22,389 bases of DNA. Source: an uncultured Muribaculaceae bacterium (GTDB taxonomy: Bacteria > Bacteroidota > Bacteroidia > Bacteroidales > Muribaculaceae). A model generated the notes under the pieces. It had not been told where the DNA came from. It saw only the letters and a list, made by a program, of their open reading frames with translations, and made no database searches. The stretch covers positions 1 through 22,389 of the forward strand of contig CAJUCQ010000055.1 in the NCBI GenBank assembly GCA_910584905.1. Direction: 5' to 3'. Shown piece by piece: positions 1 to 6,161 of the stretch (position 1 is the first letter of the stretch; each line of letters opens with the position of its first letter). A program made the translations under genes and the position numbers.

Positions 1-195
1 TCAAATTCTACACGGCATACTCACAAGATAGCTATCTGCAACGAGAGCATAGTTTAACATTTCTCTTTCGCAAATATATTCATCTATTTTGGTTTGGTTC
101 GGGCTTTATATATGCCCGGTTAAACCTAAACCTATATATGGAGGCGGGGCAAAAGAAAATGGCTCCCCATAATTTTCTTTTTCCTCAGCTATAGT

Positions 196-291
196 TTGAA
201 CACAGAATTTGAACACAAGGGCATGAACACGGCGGCTGTCAATGGCGGCTGAAATGAGTTGGCGCGGAGTTGTGTTCATATTTGTGTTCAA
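196..291. repeat. Cluster of five TGAACAC-type repeats next to a tRNA gene
   Basis: TTGAACACA occurs at 196-204 and 209-217, and ATGAACAC at 223-230. The inverted form TGTGTTCA occurs at 271-278 and 283-290. Five copies in under 100 bp, in both orientations, is more than expected by chance. A direct repeat GGCGGCTG (231-238, 244-251) lies between the two groups. No convincing gene covers bases 1-295. The cluster sits about 55-150 bp beyond the 3' end of a tRNA gene, where phage and ICE integrases commonly have att sites with arm-type repeats. That role is inference, because no integrase is visible here. Confidence 0.5.
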
Positions 292-295
292 GATA

Positions 296-332
296 AAAGA
301 AAAAGCAGCTACGATTTGTTTCGTAACTGCTT
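296..332 (-). terminator. Rho-independent terminator of the tRNA gene
   Basis: On the minus strand, 14 bases after the tRNA ends, arms at 321-332 and 303-314 form a 12-position stem with one C/A mismatch and a 6-nt loop. The stem is followed by a T-rich run (CTTTTTCTTTTATC on the minus strand). This is a good intrinsic terminator for the tRNA, possibly also serving rpmE2 read-through. Confidence 0.75.
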
Positions 333-345
333 GATTTTTAGGAGG

Positions 346-419
346 TGGTCCCACTTGGGCTTGAACCAAGGACTCCCTGATTATGAGTCAGGTGCTCTAA
401 CCAACTGAGCTATAGGACC
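346..419 (-). tRNA. tRNA with CAU anticodon (Ile2 or elongator Met)
   Basis: The 74-nt minus-strand sequence folds as a full cloverleaf. It has acceptor GGTCCTA with TGGGACC, D stem GCTC/GAGC, anticodon stem CCTGA/TCAGG with loop CTCATAA (anticodon CAT), and T arm CTTGG/CCAAG with loop TTCAAGC. The discriminator is A, and the following bases are CCT, so the terminal CCA is not encoded. A CAU anticodon fits elongator Met, or Ile2 whose C34 is changed to lysidine by TilS. The C4-G69 and C5-G68 pairs resemble E. coli tRNA-Ile2 rather than E. coli elongator Met, so I lean weakly to Ile2. It lies 84 bp downstream of rpmE2 on the same strand, with a terminator just after it. Confidence 0.95.
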
Positions 420-503
420 GGCATTTCCGTTCTGCGGGGGAGGGGGTGACGTCTCACGTGCGTCCCGGCGCGAACGTTATGCTTTCAAATCGTCCGCTGA
501 CGA

Positions 504-758
504 TTATTTTTTGTTGCGGTTGCCGTAGCGGCTCATGAACTTGTCTACGCGGCCTGCCGTGTCAACGAGCTTCTGTTTGCCGGTGAAGAACGGGTGCGAA
601 GCCGAGGTGATTTCAAGCTTCACGAGGGGATAGGTCGTTCCATCAATCTCGATGGTCTCGCGGGATGCTACGGTCGAACGCGTGATGAAAATTTCGTCGT
701 TGGACATATCCTTGAAGACTACTTCGCGATAGTTGGAGGGATGAATGTCTTTTTTCAT
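504..758 (-). CDS. rpmE2: 50S ribosomal protein L31, type B
   Basis: This 84-residue protein starts MKKDIHPSNYREVVFKDMS, the classic L31 start. The middle contains SHPFFTGKQK and the C-terminus is rich in basic residues (RYGNRNKK). L31 sits on the large subunit near the central protuberance and helps bridge the subunits. No CxxC zinc motifs are present, so this is the zinc-independent type B (long) form. The ATG is supported by the conserved N-terminus and by a strong promoter about 80 bp upstream, which gives a leader of about 75 nt. The tRNA downstream may be co-transcribed. Identification is secure. Confidence 0.97.
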   Translation of the reverse strand: MKKDIHPSNYREVVFKDMSNDEIFITRSTVASRETIEIDGTTYPLVKLEITSASHPFFTGKQKLVDTAGRVDKFMSRYGNRNKK

Positions 759-774
759 TGTTATGAAGTCTCTT

Positions 775-786
775 TAATACGTATTA
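775..786. promoter_or_regulatory. 12-bp palindrome in the rpmE2 leader
   Basis: TAATACGTATTA is a perfect 12-bp palindrome lying about 16 bp upstream of the rpmE2 ATG, downstream of the predicted transcription start. It has the symmetry of a dimeric repressor site. L31 paralogues are Zur-regulated in some bacteria, but I cannot show that this is a Zur site. It could be chance in an AT-rich leader. Confidence 0.3.
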
Positions 787-836
787 TTCAATGATTGTTT
801 GCCGCGCTGGTAGGGGCGCTCATTCGTAATGGCCTG

Positions 837-868
837 CAAAGGTAAGCATTATTTTTGACTCAACCAAA
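837..868 (-). promoter_or_regulatory. Bacteroidota-type promoter for rpmE2
   Basis: Read on the minus strand, TTTG (868-865) is followed by exactly 20 bases and then TACCTTTG (844-837). This matches the known Bacteroides -33/-7 consensus (TTTG, N19-21, TAnnTTTG) at every specified base. Transcription would start near 833, giving a leader of about 75 nt before rpmE2. Confidence 0.8.
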
Positions 869-908
869 TTTTTTACGCCTTATTTTATCGGCTCGCCTGC
901 CGATACGC

Positions 909-955
909 AAAAAAAACGGGGGAGCGTATGAGCGCCGGGCCCATGTCTCCCCCGT
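909..955 (-). terminator. Rho-independent terminator after the DUF1015 gene
   Basis: On the minus strand, 8 bases beyond the DUF1015 stop codon, a 9-bp stem ACGGGGGAG/CTCCCCCGT (947-955 with 916-924) is followed directly by eight T residues (916-909). The 22-nt loop contains a GGGCCC palindrome. This is the textbook intrinsic terminator arrangement and separates this gene from rpmE2. Confidence 0.88.
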
Positions 956-963
956 CGACAAGG

Positions 964-2208
964 TCAGTCAAGTTTGTGAATCACAAGCCCGGAGCGGAGT
1001 TTGGGCTCGAACCACGTTGTTTTTGGGGGCATGATGTTGCCCGTATCGGCAATTGCCATCAGTTGCTCCATCGACACGGGGTACAAAGCGAGGGCAAAAG
1101 CCATTTCGCCCGAGTCGACCCGCCGACGCAGCTCCTCGAGGCCGCGGATGCCGCCTACGAAATCAATGCGTTTGTCGCTTCGCAGGTCAGTGATGCCTAT
1201 GAGATCGCGCAGGATAAGGTCGGAGCTGATTGTCACGTCCAGCACGCCGATGGGGTCGGAGTCGTCGTACGTCCCCAGGCGCGCCGTCAGCGAGTACCAG
1301 CGCCCTTCAAGATAGAGAGCGAAGTTGTGGAGCGCCTGAGGTGTGTAGACCTCGCTACCTTTCTCCTCGACCACGAAGTCCTTCTCGAGTTTTTCAAGGA
1401 ATTCGGCGGGCGACATCCCGTTGAGGTCGCGCACTACGCGGTTGTAGTCAATGATTTTAAGCTGAGATGCGGGGAAGGCTACGGCAAGGAAATAGTTGTA
1501 TTCTTCCGTGCCCGTGTGCGCGGGGTTAGCGAGGGCCTTCTCATGGCCCACGAGTGCTGCCGCAGCCGTGCGGTGGTGGCCGTCGGCTATGTAAAGCGAC
1601 GGCATTTTCGCAAATTCCGACGTGATTTTCTCGGTAAGTTCTTCCGATTCGATTACCCAGAAGTGGTGGCCGAAACCGTCAGGTGCCGTAAAGTCGTATT
1701 CCGGCTTGCCTTTGGTCACGGTCGATATCACCTCGGCGAGCACATCGTTGTCCGGGAATGCAAAAAAGACGGGCTCGACATTCGCATTGTTGATGCGCAC
1801 ATGCTTCATGCGGTCCTCTTCCTTGTCGCGGCGCGTCAGTTCGTGTTTCTTGATGCGCCCCTCCATGTAATCGTCGACGTTTGCCGCGATAACGATGCCG
1901 TACTGGGTGCGCCCGTTCATCGTCTGCGCATAGATATAGTAATGCTCCTTTTCGTCCTGAACGAGCCACTTGTTGTTTTGGAAGACCTCGAAATTTGCCA
2001 CTGCGCGGTCATAGACCTCCGGCGCGTGTTCGTCCTGTCCGGGGGCAAAATCTATTTCCGGCTTGATGATGTGGTAGAGCGATTTCGGGTTGCCCTCGGC
2101 TTCGGCGCGGGCTTCTTCGCTGTTGAGCACGTCGTAAGGGCGGGAGGCAACTTCCTCCACAAGCTCCTGCGGCGGACGCAGGCCGCGGAATGGTTTTACT
2201 TTAGCCAT
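964..2208 (-). CDS. DUF1015 family protein
   Basis: The 414-residue soluble protein begins MAKVKPFRGLRPPQELVEEV followed by SRPYDVLNSEEA, the typical DUF1015 opening. It carries the family signature IADGHHRTAAAA at about residues 205-216. There are no membrane segments or signal peptide, and the length is usual for the family. The biochemical role is not settled by the sequence. The DGHHR motif recalls ParB/SerK-like folds, which include an archaeal free-serine kinase, and DUF1015 genes often sit beside serine biosynthesis genes in Bacteroidota. Here the upstream neighbour is purA instead, 79 bp away across a GC hairpin. A serine-linked role is therefore only a suggestion. A strong terminator follows the stop. 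Confidence 0.9.
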   Translation of the reverse strand: MAKVKPFRGLRPPQELVEEVASRPYDVLNSEEARAEAEGNPKSLYHIIKPEIDFAPGQDEHAPEVYDRAVANFEVFQNNKWLVQDEKEHYYIYAQTMNGRTQYGIVIAANVDDYMEGRIKKHELTRRDKEEDRMKHVRINNANVEPVFFAFPDNDVLAEVISTVTKGKPEYDFTAPDGFGHHFWVIESEELTEKITSEFAKMPSLYIADGHHRTAAAALVGHEKALANPAHTGTEEYNYFLAVAFPASQLKIIDYNRVVRDLNGMSPAEFLEKLEKDFVVEEKGSEVYTPQALHNFALYLEGRWYSLTARLGTYDDSDPIGVLDVTISSDLILRDLIGITDLRSDKRIDFVGGIRGLEELRRRVDSGEMAFALALYPVSMEQLMAIADTGNIMPPKTTWFEPKLRSGLVIHKLD

Positions 2209-2246
2209 GTCTTGATGATGTGTTTTAGGGTAGGGTGGTTAGTGTT

Positions 2247-2256
2247 GGGGGGGGGG
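2247..2256. repeat. Run of ten G residues
   Basis: An uninterrupted homopolymer of ten G (C on the coding strand) lies between the DUF1015 start and the hairpin after purA. Its last base is part of that hairpin. Such runs are prone to slippage and to sequencing error. It is intergenic, so a length change would alter leader or terminator spacing, not a protein. Confidence 0.9.
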
Positions 2257-2280
2257 AGCCGGCCCCGCCGGGGCCGGCTC
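2256..2280 (-). terminator. GC-rich hairpin after purA
   Basis: GAGCCGGCCCC (2256-2266) and GGGGCCGGCTC (2270-2280) form a perfect 11-bp stem with a 3-nt loop, 7 bases beyond the purA stop on the minus strand. It is followed by a C run instead of a U tract, so it is not a canonical intrinsic terminator. It may slow polymerase or protect the mRNA 3' end. The DUF1015 gene starts 47 bp later on the same strand, and I see no consensus promoter between, so read-through is possible. Confidence 0.55.
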
Positions 2281-2287
2281 GTATTTA

Positions 2288-3574
2288 TCAACGCTTGCGC
2301 ACGATGGTCTGTTCGCGGTCAGGGCCGACCGAAAGGATTTCTACCGGCACCCCGAGTTCTTTCTCAAGGAATGACACATAGTCGAGGAATGCCGCCGGAA
2401 GCTCGGCCTCGTCTTTGATGCCGGTCATATCCGTCTGCCAGCCCGCAATGGTCGTGTACACGGGCTCCGGTGCTGAATCGCCGTCGACCGTGAAGGGGAA
2501 ATCGCGCGTCTCGCGGCCGTCCGGCAATCTGTACGACGTGCAGGCCTTTATCTCGGGGAACACGTCGAGCACATCGCTCTTCATCATTATGAGCTTCGTC
2601 ACGCCGTTAATCATTATGGCATAGCGGAGGGCAACGAGGTCAATCCAGCCGCAGCGTCGCTCGCGGCCCGTCACGGCGCCGTACTCATGCCCGCGGTCGC
2701 GTATCAGACGCCCGGCCTCGTCGAAGAGCTCGGTCGGGAAAGGCCCTGAACCCACGCGCGTGCAGTAAGCCTTGAAGATGCCGTACACGTCGCCGATTCT
2801 GCGGGGGGCCACGCCGAGGCCCGTGCATGCGCCGGCCGTCACCGTGTTGCTCGACGTAACGAACGGATACGACCCGAAGTCAACGTCAAGCATCGTCCCC
2901 TGCGCTCCTTCACAAAGCACCTTCTTGCCCTCGTCGAGAGCTTTGTTGAGAAAATGCTCCGTGTCGATAAACTCAAATTCCTGAAGATAGGCCACGGCGT
3001 CGACCCACTTCTCTTCAGCCGCGGCAAGAGCTTCCATGTCAGGGTCAGCCCCGAGAGAGTGGAGCATCTCAAGATGGCGGTTGCGGGCCGCGGCATAGCG
3101 GTCGCCGAAATCGGCAAGCTCCGTGTCGCCGAGTCGCAGGCCGTTGCGCGAGATTTTATCCGTATATGTCGGGCCGATACCCTTGCCCGTTGTGCCTATC
3201 TTGTTTGCGCCCTTGGCCTTCTCGCCTGCGGCGTCAAGCATGCGGTGCGTCGGAAGGATCAGATGTGCCTTGCGGCCCAGTTTGAGCACCTTCTTGAGAT
3301 CCAGCCCGGAAGCTTCGAGCGCCTCGGCCTCTTCGCGGAAGAGAACGGGGTCAAGCACAACGCCGCCGCCGATAATGTTCGTCTGGCCGCTTTGGAAGAT
3401 TCCCGACGGGATGGAGCGAAGCACAAACTTGCGATTATCGAATTCAAGGGTATGACCGGCGTTGGGCCCCCCCTGAAAGCGGGCGACGATGTCGTATCCG
3501 GGTGTAAGCACATCTACAACCTTGCCTTTGCCTTCGTCGCCCCACTGGAGCCCTAATAGTACGTCCACTTTCAT
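2288..3574 (-). CDS. purA: Adenylosuccinate synthetase
   Basis: PurA joins IMP and aspartate using GTP to make adenylosuccinate, the first committed step from IMP to AMP in the cytoplasm. The 428-residue protein has the diagnostic N-terminal loop GLQWGDEGKGK (about residues 8-18), including the catalytic Asp. It also has the PNAGHT motif, GTTGKGIGPTY at about 127-137, and the substrate-loop region QGTMLDVDFGSYPFVTSSNT in mid-protein. Length is normal for the family. The gene starts 27 bp after the Fur-family gene with no separate promoter seen, so the two are probably co-transcribed from the promoter at 4145-4176. A purA next to a Fur-type regulator is a familiar arrangement in Bacteroidales. 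Confidence 0.98.
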   Translation of the reverse strand: MKVDVLLGLQWGDEGKGKVVDVLTPGYDIVARFQGGPNAGHTLEFDNRKFVLRSIPSGIFQSGQTNIIGGGVVLDPVLFREEAEALEASGLDLKKVLKLGRKAHLILPTHRMLDAAGEKAKGANKIGTTGKGIGPTYTDKISRNGLRLGDTELADFGDRYAAARNRHLEMLHSLGADPDMEALAAAEEKWVDAVAYLQEFEFIDTEHFLNKALDEGKKVLCEGAQGTMLDVDFGSYPFVTSSNTVTAGACTGLGVAPRRIGDVYGIFKAYCTRVGSGPFPTELFDEAGRLIRDRGHEYGAVTGRERRCGWIDLVALRYAIMINGVTKLIMMKSDVLDVFPEIKACTSYRLPDGRETRDFPFTVDGDSAPEPVYTTIAGWQTDMTGIKDEAELPAAFLDYVSFLEKELGVPVEILSVGPDREQTIVRKR

Positions 3575-3601
3575 GTCAATGTGAGTCTATGAGTGTAATA
3601 T

Positions 3602-4135
3602 TTATGAGTGAATGTTGTTGTTTTGTTCGTTCCCTTTCGCTGACCGGCTGCACCGCGTGCACTCGCAGCTGATATGGATGCTGACCACGCCGCGGCTTGT
3701 GTCGAACCCCGTAAAACGGTGGCGTCGCAGATAGTTGGTCAGCTGGCTGTCGCGCACCACCTTGACCTTGCCGCACACCTTGCATTCAATCGCAAGGTCT
3801 ACTCCGAGCTTATCCGCAACCCTCGTCGAGGGTGCCGTGTAGGCGTAGGTCCATGACCCGTCGGACGAGCGGCGTCGCTTTCGCAGCAGCCCCAGACGCT
3901 CGAACGCACGGATGCCGTTGTACACCGTAGCCGTGTTTACCGGAGAGCCGCCCTCCTCAAGCGATTTCACCAGCGAGCGGACCGAGAAGTACTTCCCCCG
4001 GCCGGAGCGCATGACCTCCCGGAGTGCAAGCCGCTCAGGCGTAACCCTAAGCCCCGCGCCGCGTAGCAGCGAGGTGAAAGCCTGCAATTCCGAATCCGGC
4101 GAGGCTGCTTCCTGTCGGGAGGCCTTCGTGTTCAT
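3602..4135 (-). CDS. Fur-family transcriptional regulator, atypical metal site
   Basis: The 177-residue protein has an N-terminal Fur winged helix. LRVTPERLALREVM lies around residues 29-42, and the recognition helix NTATVYNGIRAFERLGLL around 67-84. The C-terminal dimerisation part carries CKVC (118, 121) and CECTRC (157, 159, 162), which would suit structural zinc. The usual His cluster that precedes the first CxxC in Fur/Zur/PerR proteins (HHxH type) is absent; the sequence there is YTAPSTRVADKLGVDLAIE. The protein may therefore not sense metal in the standard way. The start chosen is ATG at 4135. A longer reading from TTG at 4147 would run into the -7 promoter element. The stop lies 27 bp before purA, which suggests co-transcription. 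The regulated genes are unknown. Confidence 0.85.
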   Translation of the reverse strand: MNTKASRQEAASPDSELQAFTSLLRGAGLRVTPERLALREVMRSGRGKYFSVRSLVKSLEEGGSPVNTATVYNGIRAFERLGLLRKRRRSSDGSWTYAYTAPSTRVADKLGVDLAIECKVCGKVKVVRDSQLTNYLRRHRFTGFDTSRGVVSIHISCECTRCSRSAKGNEQNNNIHS

Positions 4136-4144
4136 ATCTACGGA

Positions 4145-4176
4145 CAAATATACGGCTTTTATTCAACTTTCGCAAA
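4145..4176 (-). promoter_or_regulatory. Promoter of the Fur-family gene and purA
   Basis: On the minus strand TTTG (4176-4173), 20 bases, then TATATTTG (4152-4145) match the Bacteroides -33/-7 consensus fully. Transcription should begin near 4141, only about 6 bases before the ATG at 4135, so the mRNA would be nearly leaderless. The promoter overlaps the last codons of the upstream membrane-protein gene, which ends at 4163. Confidence 0.8.
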
Positions 4177-5458
4177 CTTTTTCATCATCCGGGCATTTTC
4201 GCCCGCACGTAAGACGCCGTAGATACGAGAGCATCCTCGGCGAAAGCCCGAGCGCATACAGCACAAGCATTATGCCCGAATATAAAAACGTGAGTGTCCA
4301 CATAAATCGCCCGTCATCAATAGCCGTCATTGCGTCAAGCACCTCGCGCGCACTCTTGGCCGAATACGGAAGCTCGGGACTCAGCGAGCCGAGCGTGCGC
4401 TTCCACAAAATCCGTCCCTCAGCGAGATAGACCACACCCGCCGACCCGCGAACAAGCATCTTGAGCGACGTGTCTTCCGCCTCATACGACGCGAAATTAG
4501 GTCGCGTAAGCCGTTGCCAGCGGTCGAAGGCATCGCCCGAGGCGCCCACCAGCGCATACATCCCAACCCCTCCGGCTCTCAGATAATCGTTAAGCTCCTG
4601 AAGATAGTGCGCGCGCGTCATGAACTGAGCCTCGGGGTCGCTCACAACAAGGAGCAGTGCCCGCGGACTCGCCGAAATCTCATCGCCGAACTCCTCCATA
4701 CAATCCTCTCCGTCGCCGTCATATACCATGATTGAAGCCCCGTCGCTTACGTCGCTCTCGGTTCGCACGAAGCTCCACGTCGAGTCCGGCAATGCATCAA
4801 GGCCGAAAGCCTTCTCCGTCCCGCCTTTCGAATACACAAACAGGCTTTCTCCCCCCTCGGATGTGTCAAATAGCAAAGTCCCCGTCTTGAACGGACGGAA
4901 ATCAACCGTCGGTTGAGTCTGATAGCCCGTGTAGCCGATGGCAAGAGGATAAAGCCACGTGGCCACTATCACAAGCCACTGCACCGGCGCAGGGTAAAGA
5001 CCGCGACGGCGTCCGTTGAAAACCCATAGCAGACCAACTCCCGCCGATATGAATACATTCTTTATCAGCGTCGCAGTATTCGACAAAATGACAAAATCGC
5101 CGAAACATCCGCAGTCGCTCACCGGGTCGGCAACGGCAGTCCATATCGTAAGCGGAAGCATAACCCCCATGAAAGCCGCAGCTGTCCATACGGCAACGCG
5201 ACGCAGACAAGCCGTCGCGAGCAGAACTCCCGTCACAAACTCAAGCGTCGCCACTCCCGTAGCTCCCATGAGCACGATTTCCTGAGGCAACGACATTCCC
5301 GCCGCCGTGAGATATTCCTCTATCTTGAGGCAGAAGCCGTGAAGATCAACACTCTTTGACCATCCCGAGAAAATAAAAACAGCACCGATGCCGACACGTA
5401 GCACCCATAAAAGCGCCGTTGCCGCAGAGTGGGGCACACGAAACCTACTCAATGCCAT
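4163..5458 (-). CDS. DoxX/MauE-like membrane protein (BT_3928 type)
   Basis: This integral membrane protein of about 431 residues resembles the Bacteroidales BT_3928-type DoxX family. An N-terminal bundle of hydrophobic helices begins with LRVGIGAVFIFSGWSKSVD. The DCGCFG motif, shared with MauE/DoxX relatives, follows the third helix. Two more helices come next, then an extracytoplasmic stretch of about 220 residues and a final helix (FLYSGIMLVLYALGL). The soluble part looks thioredoxin-like in layout (ALLLVVSD, then GMYALVGAS, then VYLAEGRILWKRTLG) but has no CxxC. This is a visual impression. The ATG at 5458 is preferred over one at 5491, since family members begin just before the first helix; the longer form would overlap the DUF1599 gene by 47 bp, this one by 14 bp. 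Function is unknown; redox or electron transfer at the membrane is possible. Confidence 0.82.
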   Translation of the reverse strand: MALSRFRVPHSAATALLWVLRVGIGAVFIFSGWSKSVDLHGFCLKIEEYLTAAGMSLPQEIVLMGATGVATLEFVTGVLLATACLRRVAVWTAAAFMGVMLPLTIWTAVADPVSDCGCFGDFVILSNTATLIKNVFISAGVGLLWVFNGRRRGLYPAPVQWLVIVATWLYPLAIGYTGYQTQPTVDFRPFKTGTLLFDTSEGGESLFVYSKGGTEKAFGLDALPDSTWSFVRTESDVSDGASIMVYDGDGEDCMEEFGDEISASPRALLLVVSDPEAQFMTRAHYLQELNDYLRAGGVGMYALVGASGDAFDRWQRLTRPNFASYEAEDTSLKMLVRGSAGVVYLAEGRILWKRTLGSLSPELPYSAKSAREVLDAMTAIDDGRFMWTLTFLYSGIMLVLYALGLSPRMLSYLRRLTCGRKCPDDEKVCES

Positions 5459-5996
5459 GTTCAAGGCACTTGATAACGCCGAAAACCGCATAGTTGGCTA
5501 TGTCGAGATAGTTGGAGTCAACGCCTTCGCTGACGCTCGTCTGACCCTCGTGGTCCTCTATTTCTTTTATCCTTTCGATTTTGGTAAGGATGAAATCATC
5601 ATACGAGCTGATGCGCATGCTCCGCCATGCCTCGTCATAATCATGGTTCTTTTTGACCATCAGTGCGAGAGCCTCGGATGCAACGCCGTCGTATGCCGCA
5701 AGGGCCGCTTCCGAATCCATATCCTTGCTGTCGACAAACCCCTGGCGGTACTGAATCACTCCGATAAAAGAATAGTTTATAAGAGCCATAAACTCGCCCG
5801 TTATCCCGTCGCCTACCAGCGTCTTTCCCTTGAGCTGAAGCGAGCGGATACGCTTGGCCTTGATAAAAAGCTGGTCCGTCACCGACGACGGACGCAACAG
5901 CCGCCACGAGGGCCCGTAATCGCCGAGCTTTGCCTCAAACACCTTGCGGCACATCCCGAGTACATCGGAAAACTCGCGGTTAGTATCTTTAATCAT
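5445..5996 (-). CDS. DUF1599 (nucleotide modification-associated) protein
   Basis: The protein of about 183 residues contains two copies of a related segment. The first has KLGDYGPSWRLLRPSSVTDQLFIKAKRIRSLQ near the N-terminus, and the second KNHDYDEAWRSMRISSYDDFILTKIERIKEIED in the C-terminal half. Each is followed by GxxxxxxDYANYxxxGxI-like helices. This repeat is typical of DUF1599, also named nucleotide modification-associated domain 1. No catalytic activity is established. The start at 5996 (MIKDTNREF) is chosen because the promoter at 6035-6065 puts the transcript start near 6031, which excludes the upstream ATG at 6032. Relatives also begin at about this point. The stop overlaps the next gene by 14 bp, suggesting translational coupling with the DoxX-like protein. 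The neighbouring tpiA, common in related genomes, is absent. Confidence 0.85.
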   Translation of the reverse strand: MIKDTNREFSDVLGMCRKVFEAKLGDYGPSWRLLRPSSVTDQLFIKAKRIRSLQLKGKTLVGDGITGEFMALINYSFIGVIQYRQGFVDSKDMDSEAALAAYDGVASEALALMVKKNHDYDEAWRSMRISSYDDFILTKIERIKEIEDHEGQTSVSEGVDSNYLDIANYAVFGVIKCLEHGIE

Positions 5997-6034
5997 ATCT
6001 GAGGATGAACTTTCTTCAAAATAAACTTTCATCG

Positions 6035-6065
6035 CAAAGTTACGAATAATTAATCATTCGGCAAA
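6035..6065 (-). promoter_or_regulatory. Promoter of the DUF1599/DoxX-like pair
   Basis: On the minus strand TTTG (6065-6062), 19 bases, then TAACTTTG (6042-6035) match the Bacteroides -33/-7 consensus. The predicted start near 6031 gives a leader of about 35 nt to the ATG at 5996. Confidence 0.8.
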
Positions 6066-6101
6066 ATCCCGCTTCAGCCTCCGTTGCGCTTGGATATGAC
6101 G

Positions 6102-6137
6102 ATGCCGCCGACGTCGGTGCTCCGACGTCGGCGGCAT
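6102..6137. terminator. Perfect 16-bp hairpin with tandem palindromes
   Basis: ATGCCGCCGACGTCGG and its exact complement flank a 4-nt TGCT loop. The structure lies 24 bp after the stop of the 52-codon gene and upstream of the DUF1599 promoter. It probably ends the long typA-to-gluQ block, although no U tract follows on either strand. Each arm also contains the palindrome CCGACGTCGG (6108-6117 and 6122-6131), with centres 14 bp apart, so a double protein-binding site is an alternative. Confidence 0.6.
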
Positions 6138-6161
6138 AAGCGACCGTCCGGCCCGAACCGT

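Noticed and set aside
1..60. 19-codon minus-strand frame from 60 to the window edge (MLNYALVADSYL...)
   Set aside because: It ends in TGA at the first bases of the window, has no known similarity, and is short enough to arise by chance.
106..369. 87-codon minus-strand frame beginning inside the tRNA gene
   Set aside because: It starts within tRNA sequence, runs through the tRNA terminator and the repeat cluster, and has no recognisable domain or promoter.
928..2418. 496-codon plus-strand frame opposite the DUF1015 gene
   Set aside because: Its length comes from GC-skewed codon positions of the real minus-strand gene. The translation has no domain and spans a terminator and the purA end.
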